The position numbers were made by a program, and so were the translations under genes. Shown piece after piece: positions 45,108-53,937 of a stretch of DNA of 64,000 bases (positions are counted from its first letter, which is position 1; the number at the start of each line of letters is the position of its first letter). This DNA comes from SHAN690 sp023262195. Lineage in GTDB: Bacteria; Bacteroidota; Bacteroidia; Flavobacteriales_G; Salibacteraceae. Where the stretch lies: positions 992,001 through 1,056,000 of the forward strand of contig JAYQJE010000001.1 in assembly GCA_038142005.1 (NCBI GenBank). The letters run 5' to 3'. The notes beneath the pieces are model-generated. The model did not search any database. It was not told the origin of the DNA and saw only the letters and a list, made by a program, of their open reading frames with translations.

Positions 45108-45617
45108 CTATGAAGGGTCAACTAAGAATAGCGGTTGGTCGTACTCAACAGGAGTAGCGTCATCCACCAAACATTTTACGATTTTACCAGAAACCTCCGC
45201 CTCAATTTCGTTGAAAAGTTTCATTGCTTCTATGATGCAGATGACCTGCCCTTCTTTGATTTCATCTCCGACATTCACAAATGCTGGTGATTCAGGATTT
45301 GCAGAGCGATAAAAGGTTCCAATCATCGGAGACTTTATGGTTACATACTTATCGTCATCGCTAGCTGCAGCTGCCGGTGCAGCAGGCTTGTCGGCTTCTG
45401 TAGCAGGCGCTGCAGCAGGTTGTGGGGCCACAGCCGGAGTTGGAGCAGCAGGAGGCTGTGGCGCTGCATAGTTTTGTGGCACCACTACTTGATGCACCTC
45501 TTTAGCACCACTAGTTGTCTTTATATTGATTTTGAAATCTTTTGTTTCGAGGTCAACTTCGTTAACTCCTGATTTTGAGACGAACTTGATTAGAGATTGT
45601 ATTTGACTTAAGTCCAT
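45108..45617 (-). CDS. accB: Biotin carboxyl carrier protein AccB
   Basis: 169 residues: N-terminal helix SQIQSLIKFVSKSG and an acidic segment, a Pro/Ala-rich flexible linker (~residues 50-90) and the biotinyl domain with IKSPMIGTFYRS and CIIEAMKLFNEIEAEVSG; the Lys of EAMKL is the biotinylation site. It shuttles carboxybiotin between AccC and the transferase. Lies 49 bases after fabH with a TACTTTAG sequence in the gap, so an internal promoter is possible. Confidence 0.95.
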   Translation of the reverse strand: MDLSQIQSLIKFVSKSGVNEVDLETKDFKINIKTTSGAKEVHQVVVPQNYAAPQPPAAPTPAVAPQPAAAPATEADKPAAPAAAASDDDKYVTIKSPMIGTFYRSANPESPAFVNVGDEIKEGQVICIIEAMKLFNEIEAEVSGKIVKCLVDDATPVEYDQPLFLVDPS

Positions 45618-45666
45618 AGATTATGAATTTAATAGGTAAGCTAAAGTAGTTTTTGTAGAGGGATTA

Positions 45667-46668
45667 TCAACCCTCAGAATCGTAGGCCCATTTTAAATAA
45701 ACTGAACCCCAAGTAAATCCTCCACCAAATGCAGATAGAATGATGTTATCGCCCTTGTGAAGTTTGGCTTCCCAGTCGCTAAGACATAAGGGAATTGTTC
45801 CATTCGTAGTATTCCCGTATTTGTCAATATTAATCATGACCTTATCTTTTCCAACACCCATGCGGTTTGCAGTTGCGTCAATGATTCTCAGATTGGCTTG
45901 ATGCGGAACCAGCCATGCCACGTCATCAGGAGTAAGATTGTTTCGCTCCATAATTTCATAACTCACGTCTGCCATATTAGAGACTGCAAATTTGAAGACA
46001 GTTTTACCTTCTTGGTGCACATAGTGTTGTCTTTTGGCAACTGTATCTTCTGTTGGCGGGTACTCTGAGCCGCCAGCAACTTGATGTAAATATTGCTCTC
46101 CGTTGCCATCGCTGCGTAGTATTGAATCTTGAATACCCATCCCTTCTTCGTTCGGTTCTAGGAGCACCGCTCCCGCTCCATCTCCAAAGATGATGCATGT
46201 CTGACGGTCTGTGTAATCTATGATGGCCGACATTTTATCTGCTCCAATCACAATCACTTTTTTATGCGAGCCAGATTCAATGAATTTTGAACCTGTTACT
46301 AGGCCATAAATAAAACCTGAGCATGCTGCATTTAAGTCATAACCAAATGCATTGCTCATACCAACTTTTGCGCTGACAATATTTGCAGAGGCTGGAAAAA
46401 TCTTGTCAGGTGTTACCGAGCAAAAGATCACAAGATCGATCTCTTCTGGTCCTATGCCTCGTTTTTCTAAAAGTTTTTCTACGGCCACCTTGGCCATTTC
46501 AGTCACCCCTTTGCCTTCACCTTTTAAAATTCTACGCTCTTTTATCCCGGTCCTTGTAGTAATCCATTCATCGGTAGTGTCTACCATGGTTTCCAACTCT
46601 TTGTTGGTTAACACATACTCAGGAAGATGAGAAGCAACAGTGGTTATGGCGGCTTTGATTTGCGACAT
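45667..46668 (-). CDS. fabH: 3-oxoacyl-ACP synthase III FabH
   Basis: 333 residues. Catalytic triad motifs are present: Cys in LNAACSGFIYGL, His in WLVPHQANLRIID and Asn in DKYGNTTNGTIPLC. FabH condenses acetyl-CoA (or branched acyl-CoA) with malonyl-ACP to start fatty-acid chains. Its start codon directly abuts the plsX stop, so they are coupled. Bacteroidota often have more than one FabH; the copy next to plsX is usually the housekeeping one. Confidence 0.96.
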   Translation of the reverse strand: MSQIKAAITTVASHLPEYVLTNKELETMVDTTDEWITTRTGIKERRILKGEGKGVTEMAKVAVEKLLEKRGIGPEEIDLVIFCSVTPDKIFPASANIVSAKVGMSNAFGYDLNAACSGFIYGLVTGSKFIESGSHKKVIVIGADKMSAIIDYTDRQTCIIFGDGAGAVLLEPNEEGMGIQDSILRSDGNGEQYLHQVAGGSEYPPTEDTVAKRQHYVHQEGKTVFKFAVSNMADVSYEIMERNNLTPDDVAWLVPHQANLRIIDATANRMGVGKDKVMINIDKYGNTTNGTIPLCLSDWEAKLHKGDNIILSAFGGGFTWGSVYLKWAYDSEG

Positions 46669-47613
46669 TTATTTAAACACTTTTCTGATTCGATCGGCCA
46701 ACTTCGCTTCTGCGGTATCGGCACTGAGTAGAATCATGTTTTTAACGGCATTTGCATTTGAAATACCATGGCCAATTATAACATTTCCATTAACACCGAG
46801 CACAGGAGTTCCGCCATATATTTCGTAGTTGAAGCGTTCAAAGTATTCATCCTGAATTTTTCGCTTCCTTATTAGAGTATATAGTGCTTCTGCTTGTTTC
46901 AGCACGATATTGCCTGTATATCCATCACAAACAATGACATCTGCCTTGCCATTGAATAAATCACGCCCCTCAATATTTCCAATGAAATTAAAATCTCGAG
47001 TATCGCGCATCATTTCATGGGTAGACTGGGCTAGCATATTTCCCTTTTCCTCCTCCTCACCAATATTGAGCAGGCCAACCTTCGGATTTTCAATATTGTA
47101 AATCTGTTCGGCCAATATACTACCGAGTTTGCCAAATTGATAAAGTACATCTGGCTTGCAGTCTGCATTTATACCAACATCTAGAAGTACACTCACTCCA
47201 CCATTGAGTACAGGCAATGCCGTTGTAATTGATGGCCTAATTACCCCTGGAATGGTGCGTATGGTGTACATAGCACCAACCAACATAGCTCCACTGTTAC
47301 CTGTGCTTGAAAATGCATCGAGCGAACCGTCAGCCAACATACCAAACCCTAGAGCAATACTTGAATCTTTTTTCTTTAGGAATGCTTTGGTTGGGTGCTC
47401 ACCCATTTCAATCTGAGAGGTGGTGTGCACGATCTGAAATAAATCCGGATCACAATTTTCTTCCTTTAAGATCTTATGTATCTCGCCTTCGTCTCCAATA
47501 AGGCAGATTTTTGCACTCTCCCCCAATTCTTTTTGAGCGAGAATAGCACCTTGGACATTTGCTTCCGGAGCAAAGTCCCCACCTAAAACATCAAGACCTA
47601 GCTTAAGCGCCAT
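46669..47613 (-). CDS. plsX: Phosphate acyltransferase PlsX
   Basis: 314 residues of the PlsX Rossmann-like family: LGLDVLGGDFAPEANVQGAI at the start, DAFSSTGNSGAMLVGAM, DVGINADCKPDVLYQFG and VIVCDGYTGNIVLKQAE. It makes acyl-phosphate from acyl-ACP for the PlsY step of phospholipid synthesis. Eight bases after rpmF, in the widespread order yceD-rpmF-plsX-fabH. Confidence 0.95.
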   Translation of the reverse strand: MALKLGLDVLGGDFAPEANVQGAILAQKELGESAKICLIGDEGEIHKILKEENCDPDLFQIVHTTSQIEMGEHPTKAFLKKKDSSIALGFGMLADGSLDAFSSTGNSGAMLVGAMYTIRTIPGVIRPSITTALPVLNGGVSVLLDVGINADCKPDVLYQFGKLGSILAEQIYNIENPKVGLLNIGEEEEKGNMLAQSTHEMMRDTRDFNFIGNIEGRDLFNGKADVIVCDGYTGNIVLKQAEALYTLIRKRKIQDEYFERFNYEIYGGTPVLGVNGNVIIGHGISNANAVKNMILLSADTAEAKLADRIRKVFK

Positions 47614-47621
47614 GCGCCAAA

Positions 47622-47813
47622 TTAAGCCATTGTTTCTTTCTCCATCACCACTTTACCCTTATAGTAAAGTTTGCCCTCATACCAGTGAGCTCTGTGATAA
47701 AGATGTGGTTGACCCGTAGTTGGACAGGTAGAGATTTGAGGCATTTCAGCCTTGTAATGAGTTCTTCTTTTGTCTCTTCTCGTTTTTGAGATTTTGCGCT
47801 TAGGATGTGCCAT
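47622..47813 (-). CDS. rpmF: 50S ribosomal protein L32
   Basis: 63 residues, HPKRKISKTRRDKRRTHYK at the start being typical of L32. Only one Cys remains of the four that bind zinc in the C+ form (CPTTGQPHLYHRAHWYEG), so this is the zinc-free variant. Two bases separate it from yceD. Confidence 0.96.
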   Translation of the reverse strand: MAHPKRKISKTRRDKRRTHYKAEMPQISTCPTTGQPHLYHRAHWYEGKLYYKGKVVMEKETMA

Positions 47814-47815
47814 AT

Positions 47816-48148
47816 CTATGCGTTTTTATTCAATTTACCCAGTGCTTCCCAGCGTGGGTCTGTTTCAGTTGTTTCTATTTCATCATCCGATTTTTGAGTC
47901 AAGTATTCCAAAACTTGGTCGTTGCACTCACCTTTTTGATGAACTTTTTTAACCGGTAAACTCAAGAGTGTGTACTCGAAAATAAACTGTCTGATATCAA
48001 GCTGATACTCAGCTGGGCTGAGGAAAATTACCTCATCATCAGTCATGTTTGTTTCTTGAGCAAAGCGGGCAATGAGGTTATGGTTTGAATCAATATCAAG
48101 CCATACGTCATCTCCGCATCGATCACATACACACTTTGCCTTTACCAA
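47816..48148 (-). CDS. yceD: YceD/DUF177 protein, C-terminal part
   Basis: VKAKCVCDRCGDDVWLDID carries the Cys-x-x-Cys of the DUF177 family and DDEVIFLSPAEYQLDIRQFI is its conserved middle. The end is acidic with DPRWEALGKLN, also typical. DUF177 proteins act in large-subunit rRNA or ribosome assembly (plant and bacterial members affect 23S rRNA). The joint with the N-terminal piece is an A3 run at 48147-48149 one base too long. Confidence 0.88.
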   Translation of the reverse strand: MVKAKCVCDRCGDDVWLDIDSNHNLIARFAQETNMTDDEVIFLSPAEYQLDIRQFIFEYTLLSLPVKKVHQKGECNDQVLEYLTQKSDDEIETTETDPRWEALGKLNKNA

Positions 48149-48359
48149 AGAGATGAAAGTCTAAATTGAGCATGCGCTCATTCTTATGGAGCGCAAGGTT
48201 AACTTTAAGGTTAGCCTCTTGAATGTCATCAAGCATTTCATCATCAAAGAACGATGGTTCCATTTCCCAGCTGAAACTATTAAGACCATTAGCTAAACCG
48301 CTAAACTGAACATCATATTTTGAACTGGATTTCAACGAACCTATTTTAAAGGGGTGCAA
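48123..48359 (-). CDS. yceD: YceD/DUF177 protein, N-terminal part
   Basis: Starts at TTG 48359 (HPFKIGSLKSSSKYDVQF); no ATG is available upstream because TAG lies three codons before. Reads ANLKVNLALHKNERMLNLDF before the frame is lost near 48148; removing one base gives DFHLLVKAKCVCDRC. Corrected length about 180 residues. A perfect TACATTTG on the minus strand (48357-48364) overlaps the TTG, so either the message is leaderless or this match is chance. Confidence 0.82.
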   Translation of the reverse strand: MHPFKIGSLKSSSKYDVQFSGLANGLNSFSWEMEPSFFDDEMLDDIQEANLKVNLALHKNERMLNLDFHLFGKGKVCM

Positions 48360-48399
48360 ATGTAACTAAACACACATACATCGTACAGTGAAATGTGCC

Positions 48400-49446
48400 T
48401 TATTTTGAGCTATTTGAGAGCGCGTTTTGTGACAATTCTCTTTGGATTTTCCGTTCCCTGTAAATATCACAGGCTTGATAAACGGCTTGACGAAAAGACG
48501 AAGGATCTGCCACGTCCTTGCCTGCTATATCGAAGGCCGTACCGTGATCTGGCGATGTTCTTACGATGGGTAAACCTGCAGTAAAATTCACTCCATTGCC
48601 GAATGCGAGCGCTTTAAATGGTGCTAGACCTTGATCATGATACATCGCTAAAACACCGTCATACTGCTTTACATTGGTAGATCCGAAAAATCCGTCAGCG
48701 GGAAAGGGACCAAATGCAAGTATTGATTCTTCCTGCGCTTGGTTAATTGCTGGAGTGATGATGGTCGATTCCTCATCGCCAATGAGTCCGCCATCGCCAT
48801 TGTGAGGGTTTAAGCCTAAAACGGCAATGCGAGGACGTGTGATTCCAAAATCTATGTTGAGTGATTTTGAAAATACGCGTAGCTTATATGTGATGAGTTC
48901 ACTTGAAACCACGGTCGGGACTTCTTTTAAGGGGACATGTCCACTAACCAAAGCAACCCTTAAATTATCATTGGTCAAAATCATCAATGGATTCTCCTCA
49001 TTGGCATAGTTTGCCAGGTATTCCGTGTGTCCCTTGAAATCGAAATCTTCAGATTGTATAGTGGCTTTATTGATAGGTGCAGTGACAAGTACGTTGGTTT
49101 TATTTGATGCTAAATCTTTTACTGCCGCCTTTAAAGAGGTAAAGGCCGCAGTGCCTGCTTCATTTGTAGCTTGACCAAATTCAATCCACACCTTTTCTGG
49201 CCAAATTTCAACGACATTGATTTTTCCATGTTTAAGTTGATCCGCAGACGCGATGTAGTTTATATCTTGAATCTCGATATTGTTTTGCTTAATATGAAAT
49301 TGACATACTTGCTTGCTCGCATATAAAACCGGAGTGCAGCTTTCAAGCATTCTTTGGTCTGTAAAAGTCTTGAGCACTACTTCTAGTCCAATACCATTTG
49401 TATCTCCCACTGAAATAGCTACCGTAATCTTGTTGGATTTGCTCAT
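48400..49446 (-). CDS. pdxA: 4-hydroxythreonine-4-phosphate dehydrogenase PdxA
   Basis: 348 residues. Family motifs: VAISVGDTNGIGLEVVLK at the start (usually GDPAGIG in proteobacteria), metal His in DFKGHTEYLANY, GLNPHNGDGGLIGDEE, LAMYHDQGLAPFKALAF and TSPDHGTAFDIAGKD. It oxidises 4-phosphohydroxythreonine in the DXP-dependent pyridoxal-phosphate pathway, which also uses DXP from the dxs gene in this window. Same strand as the fatty-acid cluster but 40 bases upstream of yceD. Confidence 0.95.
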   Translation of the reverse strand: MSKSNKITVAISVGDTNGIGLEVVLKTFTDQRMLESCTPVLYASKQVCQFHIKQNNIEIQDINYIASADQLKHGKINVVEIWPEKVWIEFGQATNEAGTAAFTSLKAAVKDLASNKTNVLVTAPINKATIQSEDFDFKGHTEYLANYANEENPLMILTNDNLRVALVSGHVPLKEVPTVVSSELITYKLRVFSKSLNIDFGITRPRIAVLGLNPHNGDGGLIGDEESTIITPAINQAQEESILAFGPFPADGFFGSTNVKQYDGVLAMYHDQGLAPFKALAFGNGVNFTAGLPIVRTSPDHGTAFDIAGKDVADPSSFRQAVYQACDIYRERKIQRELSQNALSNSSK

Positions 49447-49578
49447 GTTTTAGTTAACGTTTCCATAAGTTAATTGCGAAACAAAAAGTCACTCATTTTG
49501 TCTTACTTTGAATGCTTGCAGCGAATGTACGTAATGACTGTTCAACCCATACATAGAGCGCCTCGTCTTAGGAGTAGC

Positions 49579-50007
49579 ATGACCCGAAATCTTGTTTTAC
49601 TTCTTATAGCTTTTGTTGGGTTAGTCCAGACTGCCTTGGCCACTCATAATAGAGCGGGTGAGATTGTGTACAGGCGAGTTAATGACAATCAGTTTTTTTA
49701 CGAGATAACGATCATTACCTATACCAAGACGGGTGGCCCCAGCGATGAAGCAGATCGTTGTGAGTTGGAGCTATTTTTTGGCGATGGAACGTCCGAAATC
49801 GTAGATCGAGTCAATGGTCCAAGTGGTGAATGTGAGCACATGGGAGAAGAGCTTCCAGGCAACTCGAAAATGAATATCTACCGCACCACGCATACCTATC
49901 CAGGAATTGGAAACTACACGGTATACATGCAGGACCAAAATCGAAATGCGGGGTCAACAATATTCCGAATTCAGAGAACGTATGGTTTTACACTTCGAGT
50001 GAGATAG
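49579..50007 (+). CDS. Secreted T9SS type B protein, N-terminal part
   Basis: ATG 49579 begins the signal peptide MTRNLVLLLIAFVGLVQTALA followed by THNRAGEIVYRRVNDNQFFY, the same N-terminal domain as in the gene at 14441 (also starting ATH). FFGDGTSEIVDRVNG, THTYPGIGNYTVYMQDQNR resembles a PKD-like turn. The frame is lost after RNAG: the G4 run at 49950-49953 needs a fifth G to give VNNIPNSENVWFYTSSEIVI. The open frame upstream to 49474 is not needed. Confidence 0.82.
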   Translation: MTRNLVLLLIAFVGLVQTALATHNRAGEIVYRRVNDNQFFYEITIITYTKTGGPSDEADRCELELFFGDGTSEIVDRVNGPSGECEHMGEELPGNSKMNIYRTTHTYPGIGNYTVYMQDQNRNAGSTIFRIQRTYGFTLRVR

Positions 50008-50090
50008 TTATTGATGCCATTTCTGGGGGTAATAATGCACCGTTTTTATCAAATCCACCTTTAGATAATGGCTGCATTGAAGAAACTTAT

Positions 50091-52283
50091 TTGCATAATC
50101 CTGGCGCAATAGATCCAGATGGTGATAGCTTGGTTTACTCTCTGGTCGAATCGAAGACCATGAATGGTATGACGATTCCGGGATTTACCTTACCCAGTGA
50201 GTTTTCAGGAGAGGTTGAGTTTTTCGAAATCGATCCACGAACAGGTACTTTAACTTGGAATGCACCAAATCGACAGGGGGAGTACAACATCGCCATCAAA
50301 ATTGAAGAGTGGAGGTACCTGCCAGCAAGTGGCCAGCGCATATATGTAGGTCATGTGATTCGTGATATGCAGATTGATATTAGAGTATGTGAACCCAACG
50401 CTCCACCAATCATAAATGAAATGGCAAGGTTTTGTGTGGAGGCTGGTGAGCGATTGCGCCAGCTGGCTATAGCTACCGATGCGGATGATGATAATCTGGA
50501 ATTCTCGGCAACAGGATTTCCGCTAGAGCCCGGACAAGGAGGTTCTATTGATACTACAAATCCATTGTTTGGAGAACAGCCGCTGGAGATGGAATTCATT
50601 TGGGATACGCGATGTGACCATGTTCAATATGAGCCATACTGGGTGTATTTTAAAGCCAAAGAAGTGTTTTTCACAACGGAGAATGAACTGGTTGATTTTG
50701 AAGAATTTGAAATAAAGGTGGTTCCGCCAGCAGTTACCATCACAGAAATTCGACCTGCAGGTGCAGCCATGAGTTTGGAGTGGACACGTGCGAGGTGTGA
50801 TGGCGCTGATGGGTATGACATTTACCGATTAAACGATAGTTTAGGCTATGTGGGGATGAACTGCAATGTGGGTGTGCCTAAGGCATTGGGGTATATTAAA
50901 GTTGGTAGAACAGAAGGGATTGAAAGCACTTCATTCTTAGATGATGATAATGGACAAGGTCTCATACATGGTCAGCAGTATTGCTACATGATTGTAGCCA
51001 CCTATCCTGATCGGTCAGAGAGCTACGCCAGCTTGGAGCGATGCGTTGAACTTATTAGAGATGTTCCAATTTTAAATAAAGTAAGTATCGGCAATACTGA
51101 TCTTGACACAGGTTCGGATACAATAGCTTGGTTCAAACCGATTGAGTTGGATGTAGATGTGTTTGCTCCGCCATATAGATATCGCTTATCTAGATATGAT
51201 AACCGCAACGGAGATATGGAGGTAATTTATACCAGTGATGTGGCTAATTCAATCGAAGGCCTAGATACCATTTATATAGATGAAGTATTAAATACCAATG
51301 AACTTCAGTACACATACTCCATAGAAATGTTATCTGGCACAAGTGAAGATGTAACTGGTGTTTCAAGGGATGCATCGAGTATCTTTTTAAACTCAAAGCC
51401 ATCTGACAATACGCTAACATTACACTGGAATGTAAACGTGCCATGGGAAAACGCTGAATACATCGTTTATAGGTTTGATGATACACTATCAGCATTTAGG
51501 GAGATAGCTAGAACAGCTGATACGATATATGTCGATAGGAACTTGAAAAATTTGGTTGAGTATCAATACTACGTGCGCTCCATTGGATCATACTCTTCCA
51601 ACGACTTCATGCAAAAACTGAGTAACCACAGCCAAATACATATAGGCATACCTGAGGACAAGGAAATACCATGTACTCCACCAAACCGATTGGTAGAAGG
51701 AGACTGCAATCTCGATGAAACCATTATTACTTGGAACAACCCGAATACATCTTGTCCTGAAACCGATGATGTACTGGGTTATAACATCTATTTCGCACAA
51801 AGGCTAGGTGAGGAGGTGGAGTTAATTCAGGTTAACGATAATGCGGAAGACACTACATTCTTTCGTCAAACAGGTCAGTCAATTGCTGGCTGTTACTTTA
51901 TCACATCGGTCGATAGTTTCGGAAACGAAAGTGAACGCGGCAATCCACTGTGTTTAGACAATTGTCCGGTGTATGAATTGCCAAACATTTTCACCCCAGG
52001 CTCTGATGGGTTCAATGACCTGTTCGAACCGTTTCCGTATAAATATGTAGAGAGCATCGATATGGTGATCTTTAATCGTTGGGGTAGAGAAGTATTTAAA
52101 ACAACAGATCCTGAGGTAGACTGGGATGGTACTTCTATGGACTCTGGAGAGCCCGTACCGGATGGCACTTACTATTATTTATGCACGGTAAATGAAATTC
52201 GATTGGAAGGCATTGTAACCATAGAACTCCGAGGCGCAATTACCGTCATTAATGAGACCCGACCGGTCAATACTGCAAAATAA
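50091..52283 (+). CDS. Secreted T9SS type B protein, main and C-terminal part
   Basis: True frame begins at about 49954. It contains AIDPDGDSLVYSLVES, the shared motif with the 14441 protein, then cadherin/FN3-like modules (MSLEWTRARCDGADGYDIYR, YVYFRSIG-like turns, ITWNNPNTSCPETDDVLGYN) and the type B sorting domain LPNIFTPGSDGFNDLF, IDMVIFNRWGREVFKTT and GTYYYLCTVNE. With the first piece about 901 residues. The stop overlaps the ribE start by one base, an unusual coupling of a secreted protein to a riboflavin gene. Surface role inferred only. Confidence 0.83.
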   Translation: MHNPGAIDPDGDSLVYSLVESKTMNGMTIPGFTLPSEFSGEVEFFEIDPRTGTLTWNAPNRQGEYNIAIKIEEWRYLPASGQRIYVGHVIRDMQIDIRVCEPNAPPIINEMARFCVEAGERLRQLAIATDADDDNLEFSATGFPLEPGQGGSIDTTNPLFGEQPLEMEFIWDTRCDHVQYEPYWVYFKAKEVFFTTENELVDFEEFEIKVVPPAVTITEIRPAGAAMSLEWTRARCDGADGYDIYRLNDSLGYVGMNCNVGVPKALGYIKVGRTEGIESTSFLDDDNGQGLIHGQQYCYMIVATYPDRSESYASLERCVELIRDVPILNKVSIGNTDLDTGSDTIAWFKPIELDVDVFAPPYRYRLSRYDNRNGDMEVIYTSDVANSIEGLDTIYIDEVLNTNELQYTYSIEMLSGTSEDVTGVSRDASSIFLNSKPSDNTLTLHWNVNVPWENAEYIVYRFDDTLSAFREIARTADTIYVDRNLKNLVEYQYYVRSIGSYSSNDFMQKLSNHSQIHIGIPEDKEIPCTPPNRLVEGDCNLDETIITWNNPNTSCPETDDVLGYNIYFAQRLGEEVELIQVNDNAEDTTFFRQTGQSIAGCYFITSVDSFGNESERGNPLCLDNCPVYELPNIFTPGSDGFNDLFEPFPYKYVESIDMVIFNRWGREVFKTTDPEVDWDGTSMDSGEPVPDGTYYYLCTVNEIRLEGIVTIELRGAITVINETRPVNTAK

Positions 52284-52873
52284 TGTTTACAGGAATTATT
52301 GAAACCACTGCTAAGGTTGTGAAGTTGGATAAGGATGGAACAAACCTCGATGTTTGGTTTGACTGTGAAGTTTCAGACGAACTCAAAATAGATCAAAGTG
52401 TCGCACACAATGGAGTTTGCCTCACCGTAGTAGACATTAAAGGCTCAACATACAAGGTCACCGCAATTGAAGAGACCTTAATCAAAACCAATATGAATGC
52501 TTTGGGTATAGGTAGCGATGTCAACCTTGAGCGTTGCCTTAAGGCAAATGGAAGGTATGATGGCCATATCGTACAGGGGCATGTAGATACTCAAGCCAAG
52601 GTTATTGGAATCGATGAGCGCGATGGATCTTGGAATTTTATGTTTGAGCTTGAAGAAAATCCAACATCTCTTATTGTAGAAAAGGGTAGCATCTGTATAA
52701 ATGGTGTAAGCCTCACGGTAGTTTCAATTAATGAGCGAAAGTTCTCTGTTTCAATTATTCCCTACACCTACGAACACACCAACTTTAGGTCGTTGGTTGT
52801 TGGTGACTTTGTCAATATCGAGTATGATATTCTTGGGAAGTATATCGCTGCTGCCTTGAATCAGCGATCTTAA
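52283..52873 (+). CDS. ribE: Riboflavin synthase alpha chain
   Basis: 196 residues with two lumazine-binding repeats: MFTGIIETTAKVV, VAHNGVCLTVVDI and NLERCLKANGRYDGHIVQGH in the first, GSICINGVSLTVVSINERKF in the second. It makes riboflavin from two molecules of 6,7-dimethyl-8-ribityllumazine. ATG overlaps the previous stop (taATG). The 3' end overlaps the convergent metF by four bases. Confidence 0.95.
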   Translation: MFTGIIETTAKVVKLDKDGTNLDVWFDCEVSDELKIDQSVAHNGVCLTVVDIKGSTYKVTAIEETLIKTNMNALGIGSDVNLERCLKANGRYDGHIVQGHVDTQAKVIGIDERDGSWNFMFELEENPTSLIVEKGSICINGVSLTVVSINERKFSVSIIPYTYEHTNFRSLVVGDFVNIEYDILGKYIAAALNQRS

Positions 52874-53382
52874 AAAACCTTCGTGGCAATGTCTTTCACA
52901 GCCGATGACTTGCCCATTGTGTAATAATGCAGGCAAGGCACATTGGCTTTTTTGAGCTGTCTACTTTGATGAATTGCCCATTCAATTCCTACACTCATAA
53001 CTTGCTCGTCTGTCGTGCATTTTTCTAACGCATCGCTTAGTTCATCTGGAAAACTGATGTGGAACGTTTTAGGAATGAATTGAATTTGCTTCAAACTGGG
53101 TATTGGTTTTATACCCGGGATAATTGGTACAGATATACCTGCTTTTCGACATAGCGCTACGAAATCAAAAAACTTAGCATTGTCAAATAACATTTGGGTA
53201 ACCACATACTCAGCGCCCAACTCAATTTTATGCTTGAGATATTTCAAATCTGTTTTTAGGCTCATCGCCTCAAAATGTTTTTCAGGATATCCAGCTACAC
53301 CTATACAGAAATCGGTTGGGCTAGCATCTTTCATTTCATCTTCCAAATACTTCCCGTGATTCATTCCGTGTATCTGATGCAC
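52870..53382 (-). CDS. metF: Methylenetetrahydrofolate reductase, C-terminal part
   Basis: Second part of the MetF TIM barrel: DFCIGVAGYPEKHFEA, LKHKIELGAEYVVTQMLFD, ISVPIIPGIKPIPSLKQI, ending PCLHYYTMGKSSAVKDIA. It is in the same frame as the N-terminal part; the coding sense between them (ETENALIDLNFLGIRNVLAL, 53382-53514) is intact, so only the TAG at 53515 interrupts the gene. An internal start at 53382 would not give a working barrel. Confidence 0.9.
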   Translation of the reverse strand: MHQIHGMNHGKYLEDEMKDASPTDFCIGVAGYPEKHFEAMSLKTDLKYLKHKIELGAEYVVTQMLFDNAKFFDFVALCRKAGISVPIIPGIKPIPSLKQIQFIPKTFHISFPDELSDALEKCTTDEQVMSVGIEWAIHQSRQLKKANVPCLHYYTMGKSSAVKDIATKVF

Positions 53383-53514
53383 AAGGTCTGAGGCATACGC
53401 GTTTCCTTTTTCCTCGGACTCAAAGTTTTTATCTGCCTTTCGGGCATCGCCCCTTAGCGCTAAGACATTTCGGATTCCTAAGAAGTTTAAGTCTATCAGA
53501 GCATTTTCAGTTTC

Positions 53515-53823
53515 CTACTTGGAAAACCCGCCACAGATTAAATGTGGCACCGCCTCTACATCATATTTATTCATGATGGCCGCACATATGCCTACCGTAC
53601 CTGGTCGTTTTTTTATGCTGATTTTTTCCAGATAACCTTTTTCGCGCTTCTTATATATGTACTCTTCTCGGTGATAGGTGACATTGACAAACTTAGGTTT
53701 GAACTCCATTAATGGATCAATTCCGTGATAGAGAGAGTCAATACCCCTGCCCTTGAGCGGAGGTAGAATTTCAAAAGACAGTACGGTCTCTTTGGTTTGA
53801 TTTAATGCTTCTTTAACTTTCAT
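53515..53823 (-). CDS. metF: Methylenetetrahydrofolate reductase, N-terminal part (in-frame stop)
   Basis: Reduces 5,10-methylene-THF to 5-methyl-THF for methionine synthesis. TVLSFEILPPLKGRGIDSLY and FVNVTYHREE are the conserved start, HLICGGFSK the conserved middle. The next codon is TAG at 53515-53517, where relatives have Glu (FSKEETE); GAG to TAG is one substitution. Unlike all other breaks here, no frame change occurs. It may be a base-call error, a true null mutation, or a minority variant. Full gene 52870-53823, 318 codons including the stop. Confidence 0.9.
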   Translation of the reverse strand: MKVKEALNQTKETVLSFEILPPLKGRGIDSLYHGIDPLMEFKPKFVNVTYHREEYIYKKREKGYLEKISIKKRPGTVGICAAIMNKYDVEAVPHLICGGFSK

Positions 53824-53937
53824 TTTAAGGCCAGCAAAGGTAGAGTCTGAATCGTTTGTAAGTAGGCAAAAATCAATGGATTGAAAATGAACAAAACCCC
53901 CCGTTTTCGTGTAAGTTTACCGCCAATTTTTAAGTGC

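Noticed and set aside
48357..48364. Perfect TACATTTG as the promoter of yceD-rpmF-plsX-fabH
   Set aside because: It overlaps the only available start codon (TTG 48359), so transcription would begin inside the gene; kept only as a note.
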